64,000 bases of DNA from DAHUZL01 sp035533215 (GTDB taxonomy: Bacteria; Chloroflexota; Dormibacteria; Aeolococcales; Bog-877), in contig DATLUG010000006.1 of assembly GCA_035533215.1 (NCBI GenBank), forward strand, positions 1 to 64,000, read 5' to 3'. Positions 48,517 through 57,730 of this stretch are shown here, piece by piece. Every line of letters begins with the position of its first letter. Positions within the stretch are counted from its first letter, which is position 1. The notes under the pieces are model-generated. The model did not search any database. It worked only from the letters and a program-made list of their open reading frames with translations, and was not told where the DNA came from. A program made the position numbers and the translations under genes.

Positions 48517-49164
48517 ATGACCCCTCCCACCGCGGCCGTGACCGAGCACGTTCGGTTCCACGTCGACCCCCTCTGCCCGTGGGCGTGGGTGACCTCGCGG
48601 TGGATCGTCAGGGTCGCAGCCCAGGAGCCGGTCCGGGTCGACTGGGCGCTCTTCGCCCTCTCCGAGATCAACCGGGACAACGAGGCGACGGCCGCCCGCC
48701 AGCGGGCGGCGAGCGGCCGCGCCCTCCAGCTCCTCGCGCTCGTCCGCGAGACCGGCGGGCAGCCCGCGATCGGCCGCCTGTACACGGCGCTCGGCGAGGC
48801 CCGCCACACCCGTGGGGAGGCGCTCGCGGACGACCAGACCCTCAGCGCCGCCCTCGCCGAGGCTGGGCTCGGTGCCGCCCTGCTGGGCCGTGCCGACCGC
48901 GAGGCCGACCGTCTCTGGGAGATCGTCCTCGAAGACCACCGGGCGGCGGTCGATCGCTGCGGGGCGTTCGGCGTGCCGACTCTCATCCTCGACGGGGGGG
49001 CCGGTCCCGGGATGTTCGGCCCCGTGGTCAGCCCGGTGCCCGACGACGCCGAGTCGGTGGAGCTCTTCCGGGATGTGGTTCGCTGCCTGCGCCGCCCGTA
49101 CCTCTTCGAGCTCAAGCGCGAGCGCGGCGAGACCAGGGCCCTCGTGTCCGACCCCTCGGGGTAG
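48517..49164 (+). CDS. DsbA-fold oxidoreductase (Rv2466c / mycothiol-dependent reductase-like)
   Basis: 215 residues, no signal peptide, so cytoplasmic. FHVDPLCPWAWVTSRWIVRV is the thioredoxin-fold active-site region; the motif is CPWA, with the second Cys replaced, as in several relatives of the actinobacterial Rv2466c enzyme. A helical insertion (RALQLLALVRETGGQPAIG, GEARHTRGEALADDQTLS) follows, then GAFGVPTLILDGG with the cis-Pro and GMFGPVVSPVP. A single-Cys site suggests a glutathionylation- or mycothiol-type mechanism. Substrate unknown. Confidence 0.82.
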   Translation: MTPPTAAVTEHVRFHVDPLCPWAWVTSRWIVRVAAQEPVRVDWALFALSEINRDNEATAARQRAASGRALQLLALVRETGGQPAIGRLYTALGEARHTRGEALADDQTLSAALAEAGLGAALLGRADREADRLWEIVLEDHRAAVDRCGAFGVPTLILDGGAGPGMFGPVVSPVPDDAESVELFRDVVRCLRRPYLFELKRERGETRALVSDPSG

Positions 49165-49487
49165 GCAGGAGGGCCGGGCTCCTCCGATCCCGCGCGCCAG
49201 GGTCGCGCGGCCGGTTCGCGTATTGCCGCACCCGGCTCGCTCAGGCCGCCAGACGCGCTGGCGCCGGCGTGGGGACGACCGGCACCGGGATCTCCGCCCG
49301 CCTCGCCCACGGTCGGGTGACGGACCCCAGGAGGAACGCCCGGGCGTCCCGATCAGCCAGCCCGGCAGCGGCGGCGCCCCCGGAGCGCCGGCCCGATGGG
49401 CGGGAGGTCCGGACGTGGGCGCCAGTCAGACAGCCGGCGACTCGGCGGAGCGGCCGTGACAGCGCAGCGCGCCTCCCGCGCCAGCCG
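49165..49487. other. Intergenic stretch, no gene seen
   Basis: 323 bp between convergent genes. A short inverted repeat aggag/ctcct with a 7-nt loop lies just after the DsbA-fold gene (near 49168-49184) and might help terminate it, though no T-tract follows. Nothing else recognised. Confidence 0.4.
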
Positions 49488-50402
49488 TCAGGACGCCCCT
49501 CCGAGGGTCGAGCTCGCCCCGCCGGACTCGACGCAGACGGTGAGCACCCGGGGCCGGATGGTGACGGTCAGCCGATCGGAGGGCGCGATCAGATCGCCGT
49601 CGACCTCGCGGGGCTGGACATGGTCGGCGACCAGTTGCACCTCGGCGGCCGCGAAGGTCTCGACCGGTGGCGCACCGGGGCGGCGCACCACCGCCGCCAG
49701 CAGGCGGACCCAGTCGCGCAGTCCGTGCGGCGCGATCAGGACCACGTCCAGCCGCCCGTCATCCGGACGCGCACCCGGCACCAGGGCCAGGCCGCCCGGA
49801 AGGCGCCCGACGTTGGCAACGACGACCGCCCGGACGCGCCGGACGATGGTGGTCGTGCGATCCAGGGTCAGCGACACGGCGAAGTGGGGCTCGTGCAGGT
49901 GGCGGAGCACCGCGAGACCGTACGCCGGCCAACCGATCAGCCGCTTCACCCTGGAGGACGTGACCGCGAGCATCTGGGCGTCGAGGCCGATCCCGGCGGC
50001 GACGGTGAACGCCTGACCGTCCGCGACGCCGAGGTCGATGCGGCGACGGCCGCCCCTCGTCGCGAGCCGCACCAACGCGGTGACGTCGCGGGGCAGGCCG
50101 AGGTTGCGGGCGAGGACGTTGCCGGCTCCGAAGGGAAGCGCCGCCAGGACGGTCTCGGTGTCGGCCAGCTCGGCTGCCACCGCGCCAATCGTGCCGTCAC
50201 CGCCGCCGACGAAGACCACCTCGGCACCGGCGTCGATCGCGAGGCGGGCCTGGCTGCCGCCCGGGTCCTCGACGCTCGTCTCCAGCCATACCGGCTCGGG
50301 CCAGCCGTCCTGGGCGAGCACGGTCTGGACCAGCCGCCGGAGCGCCGCCGGATCTGCCACCCGGGCGGGGTTGATCACGACCGCGCTCGTCCGTGGGACC
50401 AC
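49488..50402 (-). CDS. Diacylglycerol/sphingosine kinase-family lipid kinase (YegS/DgkB-like)
   Basis: 304 residues from GTG 50402. SAVVINPARVADPAALRRL opens the fold, EVVFVGGGDGTIGAVAAELA is the GGDGT nucleotide motif, LPFGAGNVLARNLGLPRDV follows, then the beta-sandwich half with AAGIGLDAQMLAV, VVVANVGRLPGGLALVPGA, PDDGRLDVVLIA and REVDGDLIAP. Phosphorylates a lipid such as diacylglycerol. The start is uncertain: GTG 50467 would add 21 residues. Read away from the hypothetical gene at 50771. Confidence 0.9.
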   Translation of the reverse strand: MVPRTSAVVINPARVADPAALRRLVQTVLAQDGWPEPVWLETSVEDPGGSQARLAIDAGAEVVFVGGGDGTIGAVAAELADTETVLAALPFGAGNVLARNLGLPRDVTALVRLATRGGRRRIDLGVADGQAFTVAAGIGLDAQMLAVTSSRVKRLIGWPAYGLAVLRHLHEPHFAVSLTLDRTTTIVRRVRAVVVANVGRLPGGLALVPGARPDDGRLDVVLIAPHGLRDWVRLLAAVVRRPGAPPVETFAAAEVQLVADHVQPREVDGDLIAPSDRLTVTIRPRVLTVCVESGGASSTLGGAS

Positions 50403-50770
50403 GTGGCGGCCCGCCCCGGATGTGGCGCGCCGACCGGGCGACCGGCGCGCGCCGGGGTCGATGGTCACGGATTGCCACCCCGGGGGCGCCCACGCCCGAA
50501 GGACAGCGGAGACGGCCCGACGTGATGGATGCCCCGTGCCTCCTCCGCCCGTCCCTGCTTCCGCCCCGGCGCAGGGTGCTCCCGGCCCGCCCCGATCGCG
50601 CCGCGCGCCGGCTCGATGCGGGGCCGTCGTCCGATCGGCGGTCGCGAGCCAGATGCGAGGCCGCCGCGGCGACCCGGCGGTCGCCGGAATCCCATGGTCG
50701 TGGTGCTCGACCGAACGATGGTGGGCTCGGCCGCGGTCGTTCCGGCGCGCGAGTCGCCGGCCGACCTGGG
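50403..50770. other. Gap between two minus-strand genes, no gene seen
   Basis: 368 bp with no convincing reading frame, RNA or terminator. Confidence 0.4.
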
Positions 50771-51388
50771 TCAGTGCACCGAGTACCAGACCCACGGCCG
50801 CGGGAGTGGGGCCTGCGGCGGCCGACGGTCGCGCGGGCGTCGCGCCACCCCTTCGGCCCCGCCCACGGCTGCGAGCATCCGCGACGCCGCCGCCGGCGGT
50901 CCCTCCCGTCGGGTCAGCTGAGCCAGCACGGTCCGCTGCGCATCGAACACGGCATCCTGCAGCCGGCTGATGCTCGGGCGCCTGAGAGCGGTCGTCGCCG
51001 CCAGGCTGACGGCCACCCACCTCACCTCCTCCGTCCGCAGGCGCTCGATCACGTGCATCGGAGCCCGTTCCAGCCCGGCCAGTCGAGCCTCCTCCAACTC
51101 GGACAGGACGAGGTCCAGATGGAGCAGCGCTCGCCGACACCATCTGTGCCATACGTCGGTCCCCGCGGTGGCGGCCGCCACCGCGGGACGCTCGGCGGGA
51201 GCCCGGCCGGTCAGCCCGGCCGGCGGGTGGCCGCCCCAGCCCGACGAGGTCCCGGCGGCCCCGTCGGCCGCCGGGAGGGAGGACGGCGGAGAGCTGGCGC
51301 GAGCCGCCCCAGCATCGATGACCGGAGCGCCCACGGGCCGGTGCAGCGGCCGGGGGAGCGTCAGCCACGGGGTCGGGTCGGGTCGCAT
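50771..51388 (-). CDS. Hypothetical protein with a C-terminal helical domain
   Basis: 205 residues from ATG 51388, which has GGAGG 6 nt upstream. The first ~70 residues are Pro/Gly/Ala-rich and probably disordered. A helical segment follows with WHRWCRRALLHLDLVLSELE, PMHVIERLRTEEVRWVAVSL and PSISRLQDAVFDAQRTVLAQ, giving about three amphipathic helices. No family recognised. A TAGTAT -10-like element at about 51458-51453 is in the right place. Divergent from a Crp/Fnr gene. Confidence 0.55.
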   Translation of the reverse strand: MRPDPTPWLTLPRPLHRPVGAPVIDAGAARASSPPSSLPAADGAAGTSSGWGGHPPAGLTGRAPAERPAVAAATAGTDVWHRWCRRALLHLDLVLSELEEARLAGLERAPMHVIERLRTEEVRWVAVSLAATTALRRPSISRLQDAVFDAQRTVLAQLTRREGPPAAASRMLAAVGGAEGVARRPRDRRPPQAPLPRPWVWYSVH

Positions 51389-51525
51389 CGCCACCCTCCA
51401 CCCGCAGCGCCGGAGAAGCCGAACCACTTGCCACAGCGGGCCAGACAACCCGATACTACCGGCCGGATCGGCCGTGGTCGGTACGGTGGCGAACGGATGA
51501 CCGGCCGGGGCGGACGGAGGCTGGA

Positions 51526-52251
51526 ATGGCACGGAACGGAACGTCGGGCGCGGTGGCGGAGCGCGGCAACCGGATCCTCCAGGCCCTGGATCCACATGAC
51601 CGGGTCGAGCTGGAGGCGCGCCTTGCCGCCGTGTTCCTCAAGGTGAAGACGGTCCTCTACGAACCGGGCGAGCCGGTGGACTCTGTGTGCTTCCCGATCG
51701 ATGCCGTGATCTCGCTGGTCACCCCGCTCGAGGACGGGGCGATCGTGGAGGTGGCCACCGTGGGCAACGAGGGGTTGGTCGGCGTCCCGGCGGTGCCGGG
51801 GGGAGCGTTCGCGGTCCGGGCCATCACCCAGGTGGCGGGGCGGGCGCTCACCATGGGCATCAGCCCCTTCCTCGATTCCATCAAGCGCACCCCGCCTCTC
51901 GCCGCGCTGGTGGATCGCTACGTGCAGGCCCTCTTCGGCCAGATCTCCCAGGCAGCGGCGTGCAATCGCCTCCATTCCAACGAGGAGCGCCTCAGCCGCT
52001 GGCTGCTGATGAGTCACGATCGGGTCGGGGTGGATTCGTTCCTCATCACCCAGGAGTTCCTCGGCCAGATGCTGGGCTCGCGGCGGGCGACCGTCACGCT
52101 GTCGGCGGGCATCCTTCAGCGGGCCGGACTCATCCGATACCACCGCGGCCACGTCGAGATCGTCAATCGCGACGGGCTGGAGGCGACCGCGTGCGAGTGC
52201 TACCAGGTGATCCAGTCGGAGCTGTCCCGGGTCACACCGGCGCTCGCCTGA
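51526..52251 (+). CDS. Crp/Fnr-family transcriptional regulator
   Basis: 241 residues. N-terminal cyclic-nucleotide-binding-type jelly roll (KTVLYEPGEPVDSVCFPIDA, EDGAIVEVATVGNEGLVGV), a long dimerisation helix (RYVQALFGQISQAAACNRLH), and a winged helix with FLITQEFLGQMLGSRRATV and AGILQRAGLIRYHRGHVEIV. The RLSRWLLMSHDRVG stretch and VGNEGLVG pattern are typical of a soil-bacterial Crp/Fnr branch with unknown effector; the cAMP phosphate cassette (RxGE-A) is not apparent and there is no Cys set for an FeS cluster. A cytoplasmic DNA-binding regulator; targets unknown. Confidence 0.9.
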   Translation: MARNGTSGAVAERGNRILQALDPHDRVELEARLAAVFLKVKTVLYEPGEPVDSVCFPIDAVISLVTPLEDGAIVEVATVGNEGLVGVPAVPGGAFAVRAITQVAGRALTMGISPFLDSIKRTPPLAALVDRYVQALFGQISQAAACNRLHSNEERLSRWLLMSHDRVGVDSFLITQEFLGQMLGSRRATVTLSAGILQRAGLIRYHRGHVEIVNRDGLEATACECYQVIQSELSRVTPALA

Positions 52252-52938
52252 CGGGGCCAGCTCCGGGAGCTGGGGTGGACCGCGCCGAGGCCCTCACCTC
52301 TGGACGACCTCCGGCCTCGCGGGCCGGCTCCCCCCGGTCCGGCCGGACCGCATGACCAGGGGGCCGCGTCTCCAGGCCCGTCTCAGCGCCGACCCCGCCG
52401 GCGCGGTGGGCGCGGACTCGGGGCCGGCGATCGCGAGGGCGGCTCACCGACTGCGGCCACGCCGAGCACGTGATCTCGCGGCGCGGGGCCGACCCGCATC
52501 GAGATCGACCCTCGGCGCGCTCGTCCGGGAGTGAGGCGCTGGCGTCGGGCGGCGCGATCCAGGCGCAGGCCGACGCCGGCGGGGACTCCGAGACCGGTCG
52601 GCGCGAGGGGCGAGCGGGTCACCGGGCACCGGGCACACCCGCCGTCGCGGTGCCCGCCATCCTCGGCGCCGGGATCCTGGCGTCGCCTGCGGTCCGCGGG
52701 GTCGGCGCCGAGGCTGCGATCGCCTCCACCCTCGCCGCGTGCGGATCGAGCCGCGCGACGACCCCCGGCCGATCCCGGACCGGCACCAGCGGGGCGACTC
52801 GTCGGCAGTCGCACCCCGTCGCCCATCTCCCGACCACCGCGGTCCCCGTGAGGGCACGGCGCCGCCTGCCGTCGGGCCGCCATCACCGGCACCGCCGCCT
52901 TCTCTCCGCTTCGCCACGCGCGGCGGGCCGCCGAGACC
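52252..52938. other. 687 bp without a recognisable gene
   Basis: Frames are open on both strands because of the GC content, but no start with a ribosome-binding site and no family motif was found. Lies between the Crp/Fnr gene and the 3' end of the G1 peptidase gene, a convergent arrangement. Confidence 0.45.
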
Positions 52939-54636
52939 TCAGGGAGCTGGGGGCGGAACGCCGCCGTAGGCGACCGTGAAACCGAGGACACCGCTGGAGT
53001 TCCCCGCCAGCGTGGATGGCGTCGAGACCTGGGCACCGCCCTGGACCATGACCACCTCCTGCCAGGCCGCCACCGGCCCTCCCAGCCGAAGGTTGCTGAA
53101 CGTCACAGCCGGAGCATAGTCGCCCACCGTACTCTGCGCGCCGTTGACGTTCGGCGCCTCCAGGATCCACTCGGCCGATGTGAGTGGGCCGCCGTACGTC
53201 TGGTCGATGGTGAAGCTCTGACCGGTGGTGTTGTCGGAAACGGCGATCTGCCACACGGATCCGCTCACCTGGTCGATGGCGACCGTCACCGTGTCGTTCG
53301 GAGCAACCACCATCGTCGGGATCGGAGTGGATGGGGCCGGGAGGATCTCCCACCACGGCCAGATCGTGTACATGTTCGTACTGGCGACGTACGCCTCGGT
53401 GACGCCGGCCTGGATCAGGGCGGAGTCCGAGCACGGTCCCGTGACCCCGACGCAGTCGCCATCGATGCCGACCCACTCCGCCGTGTCCGTGTTCGTGGGG
53501 GAGGAGTAGATCGATGGAACGTTGAACGTCCCGGCGACGTGGGTGTAGGGACCGTCACCCACAGCATAGCCAGACCAGTTGGAGCTCTGGAGCGTGGAGA
53601 CCGTTCCCCCGGGCATCGGGGGCGTGGTGGCTGCCGGCGTCGGCGTCGGTGTCGCGACCGGCGTCAGGGTCGGGGTCGGGGTCAGGGTCGGCGTCGGCGT
53701 CGCCGCGGGCGTCGGCGGCGGCGGCGCGGCGGGCGTCGGAGTGGAGGTCGGCGCCACCGGCCTCCATGTCACCGTCACCGGCTGGGTCGCTGGCTCGAGC
53801 CGGCGACCGGAGGCGGCGTGCAGATAGGCCGCGAGCCGCCAGGTCCCCGGCGAACGCCCGGGGGACGAGATCATCCACTGGCAGTTCGCCGTGCACCGCT
53901 GGCTCGGCGTCGGAGTGAGGCTGACCCGGTCGGTCAGATCCCACAAGACGGCGTAGGCTCCAGCGGGCCAGCCCGAGCCATCGATACTGATTCCAGCGCG
54001 CCGACCAGCAGGGATCTCCTGGCTCGCAGGGCGGAGCCCAACCGTCAGTGCCACCGGCGGCGGGAGAATCCTCACCCGAGCTCGCTTGGTCGTCAGCCAC
54101 CATGGCCGTCCGTTGGACGCGCGCGTGAGGGTCGCCCGCCGGAAGGCCGCGTACGTGAGCCGATCCCGGTGCGAGTCTGTCGCGGCGGCCTCCCACCAGC
54201 CGGCGGCGGTGCGCACCAGCGGGGCCACGAGCATGATCGCCCCCGCCGCGGAGTCGCGAAGCGAGTGGCAGCGGTACGTCATCGGCCGGCCGGCCACCGA
54301 CATCCTCGATGGTTCGAATTGGCACGGGAGCCAACCGGCGGTGGGGCCCAGGAACAGCGCCACCCGGGTCGTGTGCGACGCGCGCTGGCCGAGCGCCGGC
54401 CACCAGGTCCCGTGGTCCTGCCAGTCGCGCGGAAGCGCTGCGCCGGGCAGCGTTCTGACGGCCACCGACATCCGCGCCTGGCCCGAGGCACCGTGGTGCC
54501 GCTGGGCGGTCGTCGGCCCTCGGGGCGGCGGGGCCGTGGACCGAGTCGCCGCCAGCGCCAGCCCGGCTGTGGTTCCGGCCAAGCCGACGGACGCGGCCGC
54601 GGCCAGGGTGAGGAGTCGGCGGGTGGCCTGGGTCAT
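52939..54636 (-). CDS. Secreted G1-family (eqolisin) glutamic peptidase
   Basis: 565 residues from ATG 54636 (GGAG 7 nt upstream). An N-terminal signal peptide (TRRLLTLAAAASVGLAGTTA) is followed by a ~300-residue region of unknown fold, then a Thr/Pro linker of about 45 residues (TPTPAATPTPTLTPTPT-type). The C-terminal peptidase domain starts SSNWSGYAVGDGPYTHVAGT. Catalytic Gln lies in SALIQAGVTEAY and catalytic Glu in SAEWILEAPNVNG, and TAEWVGIDGDC precedes the first. Eqolisins are acid proteases first known from fungi and later found in bacteria. Secreted; likely active at low pH. The long N-terminal part could be a propeptide or binding module. Confidence 0.88.
   Translation of the reverse strand: MTQATRRLLTLAAAASVGLAGTTAGLALAATRSTAPPPRGPTTAQRHHGASGQARMSVAVRTLPGAALPRDWQDHGTWWPALGQRASHTTRVALFLGPTAGWLPCQFEPSRMSVAGRPMTYRCHSLRDSAAGAIMLVAPLVRTAAGWWEAAATDSHRDRLTYAAFRRATLTRASNGRPWWLTTKRARVRILPPPVALTVGLRPASQEIPAGRRAGISIDGSGWPAGAYAVLWDLTDRVSLTPTPSQRCTANCQWMISSPGRSPGTWRLAAYLHAASGRRLEPATQPVTVTWRPVAPTSTPTPAAPPPPTPAATPTPTLTPTPTLTPVATPTPTPAATTPPMPGGTVSTLQSSNWSGYAVGDGPYTHVAGTFNVPSIYSSPTNTDTAEWVGIDGDCVGVTGPCSDSALIQAGVTEAYVASTNMYTIWPWWEILPAPSTPIPTMVVAPNDTVTVAIDQVSGSVWQIAVSDNTTGQSFTIDQTYGGPLTSAEWILEAPNVNGAQSTVGDYAPAVTFSNLRLGGPVAAWQEVVMVQGGAQVSTPSTLAGNSSGVLGFTVAYGGVPPPAP
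53630..53765 (-). repeat. Thr-Pro repeat linker in the G1 peptidase gene
   Basis: Short imperfect repeats encoding TPTP/TLTP/APTP units. A flexible, possibly glycosylated spacer; prone to slippage. Confidence 0.7.
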
Positions 54637-55218
54637 GGGCATGCTCCGAGGGCGGGGCGACGGCACGGCTGCCCCACTCACTTGTAGGCGCGTGCCGCTC
54701 GGCCACCGGTCACATGCCGGTCACGAGGCAGGTACGGCGTTCGGTCGCGCCCGTCATGCCCACACGCGCAGCGGGCGGCGATCGCCGGAGGCACGCGCTG
54801 GGCGAGGGCCCCGCCACCCCGGCGGCGGCCCGCCCGGATCTCGGCGGCCGTCGAAGGGCACGGGCAGCGGGCCACGGCCAGGAGCCCGGCGGGCGGGCGG
54901 GGGATCGGGAGACAGGCACCGCCGGCACCAGGACTGGTCGGCGCCGACCTCGGTCGGCCTCGGGCGCGGGCCCCGGTGGAGGCCGTGACCGGCTCGGTGC
55001 GCTCCCAACCCTGGTGGCTGGGGGTGGGCGGTCCTGGGACCGGGGGTGGCGAACCGCCGCCATCCGTCCGCCGCGGCTGGGGAGCCGCGCCGGGGTGGCG
55101 CGTTGGTGCCCCCTACACGGTCCGGGTCAGCCCCGATGGGAGAATCGCAGGCCCGCGCCTCGCCTCCGCGACCCAGGCCCTTGACGCAGCATCCCCATCT
55201 TTGCGATCTCGGGTCGCG
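54637..55218. other. 582 bp without a recognisable gene
   Basis: Contains the upstream region of the G1 peptidase gene and the 3' flank of tRNA-Cys. No supported reading frame, terminator or repeat. Confidence 0.45.
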
Positions 55219-55292
55219 TGGAGGCGACTCCGGGAATCGAACCCGGGATCGCGGTTTTGCAGACCGCTGCCTTACCACTTGGCTAAGTCGCC
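55219..55292 (-). tRNA. tRNA-Cys (GCA)
   Basis: 74 nt with encoded CCA. Acceptor ggcgact/agtcgcc, D-arm agccaagtggtaaggca, anticodon stem-loop gcggtctgcaaaaccgc giving GCA, T-arm cccgggttcgattcccgg, discriminator T. Confidence 0.97.
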
Positions 55293-55324
55293 CGGCGCCC
55301 GGCTGGCCCGGGCAGCGCCGCCCG

Positions 55325-55330
55325 ATTGTA
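55325..55330 (-). promoter_or_regulatory. -10 element TACAAT of tRNA-Cys
   Basis: TACAAT on the minus strand, 32 nt before the mature tRNA 5' end. Same hexamer as the rRNA and SRP RNA promoters. Confidence 0.5.
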
Positions 55331-55474
55331 CCCAGCCGGCACGGGTGGGCCGGAGCCGAGACCCGCCGCCGGCGCGCCCGGGCGGGTCTCGGCCGGCCTA
55401 CGATGCCCGGCAACGGGGCGGCGCCGGGGACGGGGCCCAGGGCCGGACGGCGCAGCCACCACAGGAGGCTGCGC

Positions 55475-56287
55475 GTGGGCGAGACCCAGCACCGCCCTCG
55501 ATCGGACGCCGACCTGGTGGTCGAGACCCAGGGCGCGGTGACCAGGCTCCGGCTCAACCGGCCGGAGCGGCTGAACGCCCTCACCCTGGCGCTGCTGACC
55601 GATATCCACCGCCGCGTGGTCGAGATCGCGCACACCGGCACCTGCCGCTGCCTCGTCATCACCGGGACCGGTCGAGGCTTCTGCGCCGGGCAGTCGCTCG
55701 AGGAGGTCCGTGAGGCAGCGAACCTCGGCGATCGAGTCCGCACCATCCTCCAGCAGGGCTACCTCCCGCTCGTCAGCGCCCTGGTCGGGCTGGAGCTCCC
55801 GGTGGTGGCCGCCATCAACGGGGTGACCGCCGGCTCGGGACTCTCGCTCGCGCTGGCCTGCGACCTGCGCGTCGCCAGCGACGAGGCCACCTTCACCTGC
55901 GCGTTCAGCCGGGTCGGCCTGGTCCCCGATGCCGGCGCCACCCTGCTGCTGCCCCGTGCCGTTGGCTGGTCGGCCGCAGCCGACCTCGCCCTCACCGGCC
56001 GCCGGGTCGACGCCGACGAGGCGCTCCACCTCGGCCTCGTCCATCGGGTCTTCCCGGCGGCGACGTTCGCGGCGGGCGCGGCAGCCGCCGCGGCCGAGCT
56101 CGCGGCGGGTCCCACCCGAGCGCTCGGTCTCACCAAGCGGGCGCTCAGCCGGTCCTGGACGGCGAGCCTCGAGGAGCAGCTCGCGATCGAGACCGACCTC
56201 CAGGTCGAGGCGTCAGGGACGGCTGACGGGCGCGAGGGCATCGCTGCCTTCGTGGCCGGGCGCCGCCCCACCTTCCGCGGCTCCTGA
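55475..56287 (+). CDS. Enoyl-CoA hydratase/isomerase family protein
   Basis: 270 residues. LRLNRPERLNALTLALLTDI, LVITGTGRGFCAGQSLEEV (the oxyanion-hole stretch), VAAINGVTAGSGLSLALACD, RVGLVPDAGATLLLPRAVG with the GLVPDxG pattern, and GLVHRVFP. The crotonase fold; the Asp in PDAG where ECH1 has Glu suggests the PaaG-like isomerase side of the family. GTG 55475 is fixed by AGGAGG 6 nt upstream. No other fatty-acid or phenylacetate genes are adjacent, so the substrate is open. Confidence 0.9.
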   Translation: MGETQHRPRSDADLVVETQGAVTRLRLNRPERLNALTLALLTDIHRRVVEIAHTGTCRCLVITGTGRGFCAGQSLEEVREAANLGDRVRTILQQGYLPLVSALVGLELPVVAAINGVTAGSGLSLALACDLRVASDEATFTCAFSRVGLVPDAGATLLLPRAVGWSAAADLALTGRRVDADEALHLGLVHRVFPAATFAAGAAAAAAELAAGPTRALGLTKRALSRSWTASLEEQLAIETDLQVEASGTADGREGIAAFVAGRRPTFRGS

Positions 56288-56298
56288 CCGTGCGGCGC

Positions 56299-56304
56299 TA
56301 CGCT
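56299..56304 (+). promoter_or_regulatory. -10 element TACGCT of the DUF4395 gene
   Basis: TACGCT followed 40 nt later by the ATG at 56345, with GGAGG in the leader. Confidence 0.45.
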
Positions 56305-56344
56305 TGATCTCAGCGGTCGGCTTCGATCCGCAGGAGGCTCCCTG

Positions 56345-56875
56345 ATGGCGCGGGTCTGGATGCAGTTCCCCAACCCGGTGAACGAGGTCGCGGCCCGGGT
56401 GGTCGCGGGGGGTGTCGCGGTCGTGGCCGTGCTCGCGATCGCCCTCGACCAACCCTGGCTCAGCGCGGTGCTCGCCTACGGCTTCCTCGCCCGGGTGGCC
56501 GCCGGCCCGACCCTCAGCCCCCTCGGCCAGCTGGCGACCCGGGTGGTGGCGCCCCGCCTCTCCCCACGGCCCCGGCTGGTGGCGGGACCCCCGAAGCGCT
56601 TCGCGCAGGCGATCGGCGCGGTCCTGACGGTGGCCGCCACCGTCGCCTTCTTCGGCTTCGGCGCCACCACCGTCACCGAGGTGCTGCTGGGCGTGCTGGT
56701 CGCGGCCGCGACCCTGGAATCGGCGCTCGGCCTCTGCCTGGGCTGCCGCATCTTCGCCGTGCTGATGCGGTGGGGATGGGTGCCGGCGGAGGTCTGCGCC
56801 GCCTGTGCCGACCTCGGCGGCCCGGCGGCGCAGGCGCGTCGGGCGGCGGCCACCCCGGTCGGCGGCGGCCGCTGA
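56345..56875 (+). CDS. DUF4395 membrane protein
   Basis: 176 residues. Starts with the family signature MQFPNPVNEVAARVVAGGVA, has about four membrane helices, and carries the Cys motif LESALGLCLGCRIFAVLMRWG. In Actinobacteria DUF4395 proteins often sit beside thioredoxin-fold or rhodanese-like sulfur genes; here the neighbours are enoyl-CoA hydratase and tatC. Function unknown; the CLGC pair may be redox-active or bind metal. GGAGG 9 nt before the ATG. Confidence 0.88.
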   Translation: MARVWMQFPNPVNEVAARVVAGGVAVVAVLAIALDQPWLSAVLAYGFLARVAAGPTLSPLGQLATRVVAPRLSPRPRLVAGPPKRFAQAIGAVLTVAATVAFFGFGATTVTEVLLGVLVAAATLESALGLCLGCRIFAVLMRWGWVPAEVCAACADLGGPAAQARRAAATPVGGGR

Positions 56876-56905
56876 CCAGGGCGGCGTCCCCGACCCGGCT
56901 CCAGC

Positions 56906-57706
56906 CTACCGGTGGAGCGGGTGGCGCACGATCAGGATGCTCAGCTCGTACAGGACGATGAGCGCGGTCGAGAGCAGCGCCGGCGTGAACGGGTCCGCCC
57001 CGGGGGTGATGACGAGCGCGACGGCCACGATGCTGAAGATCGCCGGACGGCGCCACCGGCGCAGCGTGGCGCTGCTGACGACACCCAGCGCCCCCAACAG
57101 GCTGACCACCACCGGCATCTCGAAGGTGACCCCGAAGACCACCATCACCAGGGTGAAGAACGAGAGGTAGGCGTTGAGGTCGGGCAGATAGACGGCATCG
57201 GTGCCGAGGAAGCCGGCCAGGAAGCTGAGCCCGACCGGCATGACCAGGTAGGCGAAGGTGGCACCGACGGCGAAGCAGACCACGCTGCCCGCGATGAACG
57301 GCCCCGCCAGCCGGCGCTCGGCCCGCCGCAGCCCGGGCGCGACGAACGTGAAGGCCTGCCAGGCGACGATCGGCAGCGCCCCCGCCAGCCCGGCCAGGAC
57401 CGCCACCTTGAACGGGATCGAGAGCCCCTCGATCGGGCTGGTGACGATGACCGTGCTGCCGAAGGGCGAGGGGCCGCGATGGAGCAGGGCCAGCTTCAGG
57501 GGACGCTCGAGCAGCTGGATCAGCGCGTGGTTGAAGATGAATGCCAGGGCGGTCGTCCCCGCCCAGGCGATCAGGCAGACGATGAGGACCCGGCGGAGGT
57601 CCTCCAGGTGCTCCACCACCGTCTGGCCCGGAGCGGGGTCCTCGTCGCCGGCCCCCGCCCCCGACATCGGGGGAACGAGGGTCTCGGCGATGGAGCGGGT
57701 GGCCAT
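56906..57706 (-). CDS. tatC: Twin-arginine translocase subunit TatC
   Basis: 266 residues, six membrane helices. VEHLEDLRRVLIVCLIAW (the HLxELRxR signature), IVTSPIEGLSIPFKVAVLAG, AFTFVAPGLRRAERRLAGPF and FGVTFEMPVVVSLLGALGVV with the conserved FE are all present. TatC binds the twin-arginine signal. It lies directly downstream of tatA (25 bp) and near a Tat-signal protein at 59896. GGGAGG precedes ATG 57706. Confidence 0.97.
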   Translation of the reverse strand: MATRSIAETLVPPMSGAGAGDEDPAPGQTVVEHLEDLRRVLIVCLIAWAGTTALAFIFNHALIQLLERPLKLALLHRGPSPFGSTVIVTSPIEGLSIPFKVAVLAGLAGALPIVAWQAFTFVAPGLRRAERRLAGPFIAGSVVCFAVGATFAYLVMPVGLSFLAGFLGTDAVYLPDLNAYLSFFTLVMVVFGVTFEMPVVVSLLGALGVVSSATLRRWRRPAIFSIVAVALVITPGADPFTPALLSTALIVLYELSILIVRHPLHR

Positions 57707-57730
57707 CGTGGGTCGCCTCCCTGGGGGCGG

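Noticed and set aside
53630..53765. Short repeated DNA units considered as a CRISPR or tandem-repeat array
   Set aside because: The repeats are in frame and encode a Thr-Pro linker of the G1 peptidase; there are no spacers of constant length.
55219..55330. tRNA-Cys as an attachment site for a genomic island
   Set aside because: No second copy of the tRNA 3' end and no integrase nearby in the window.
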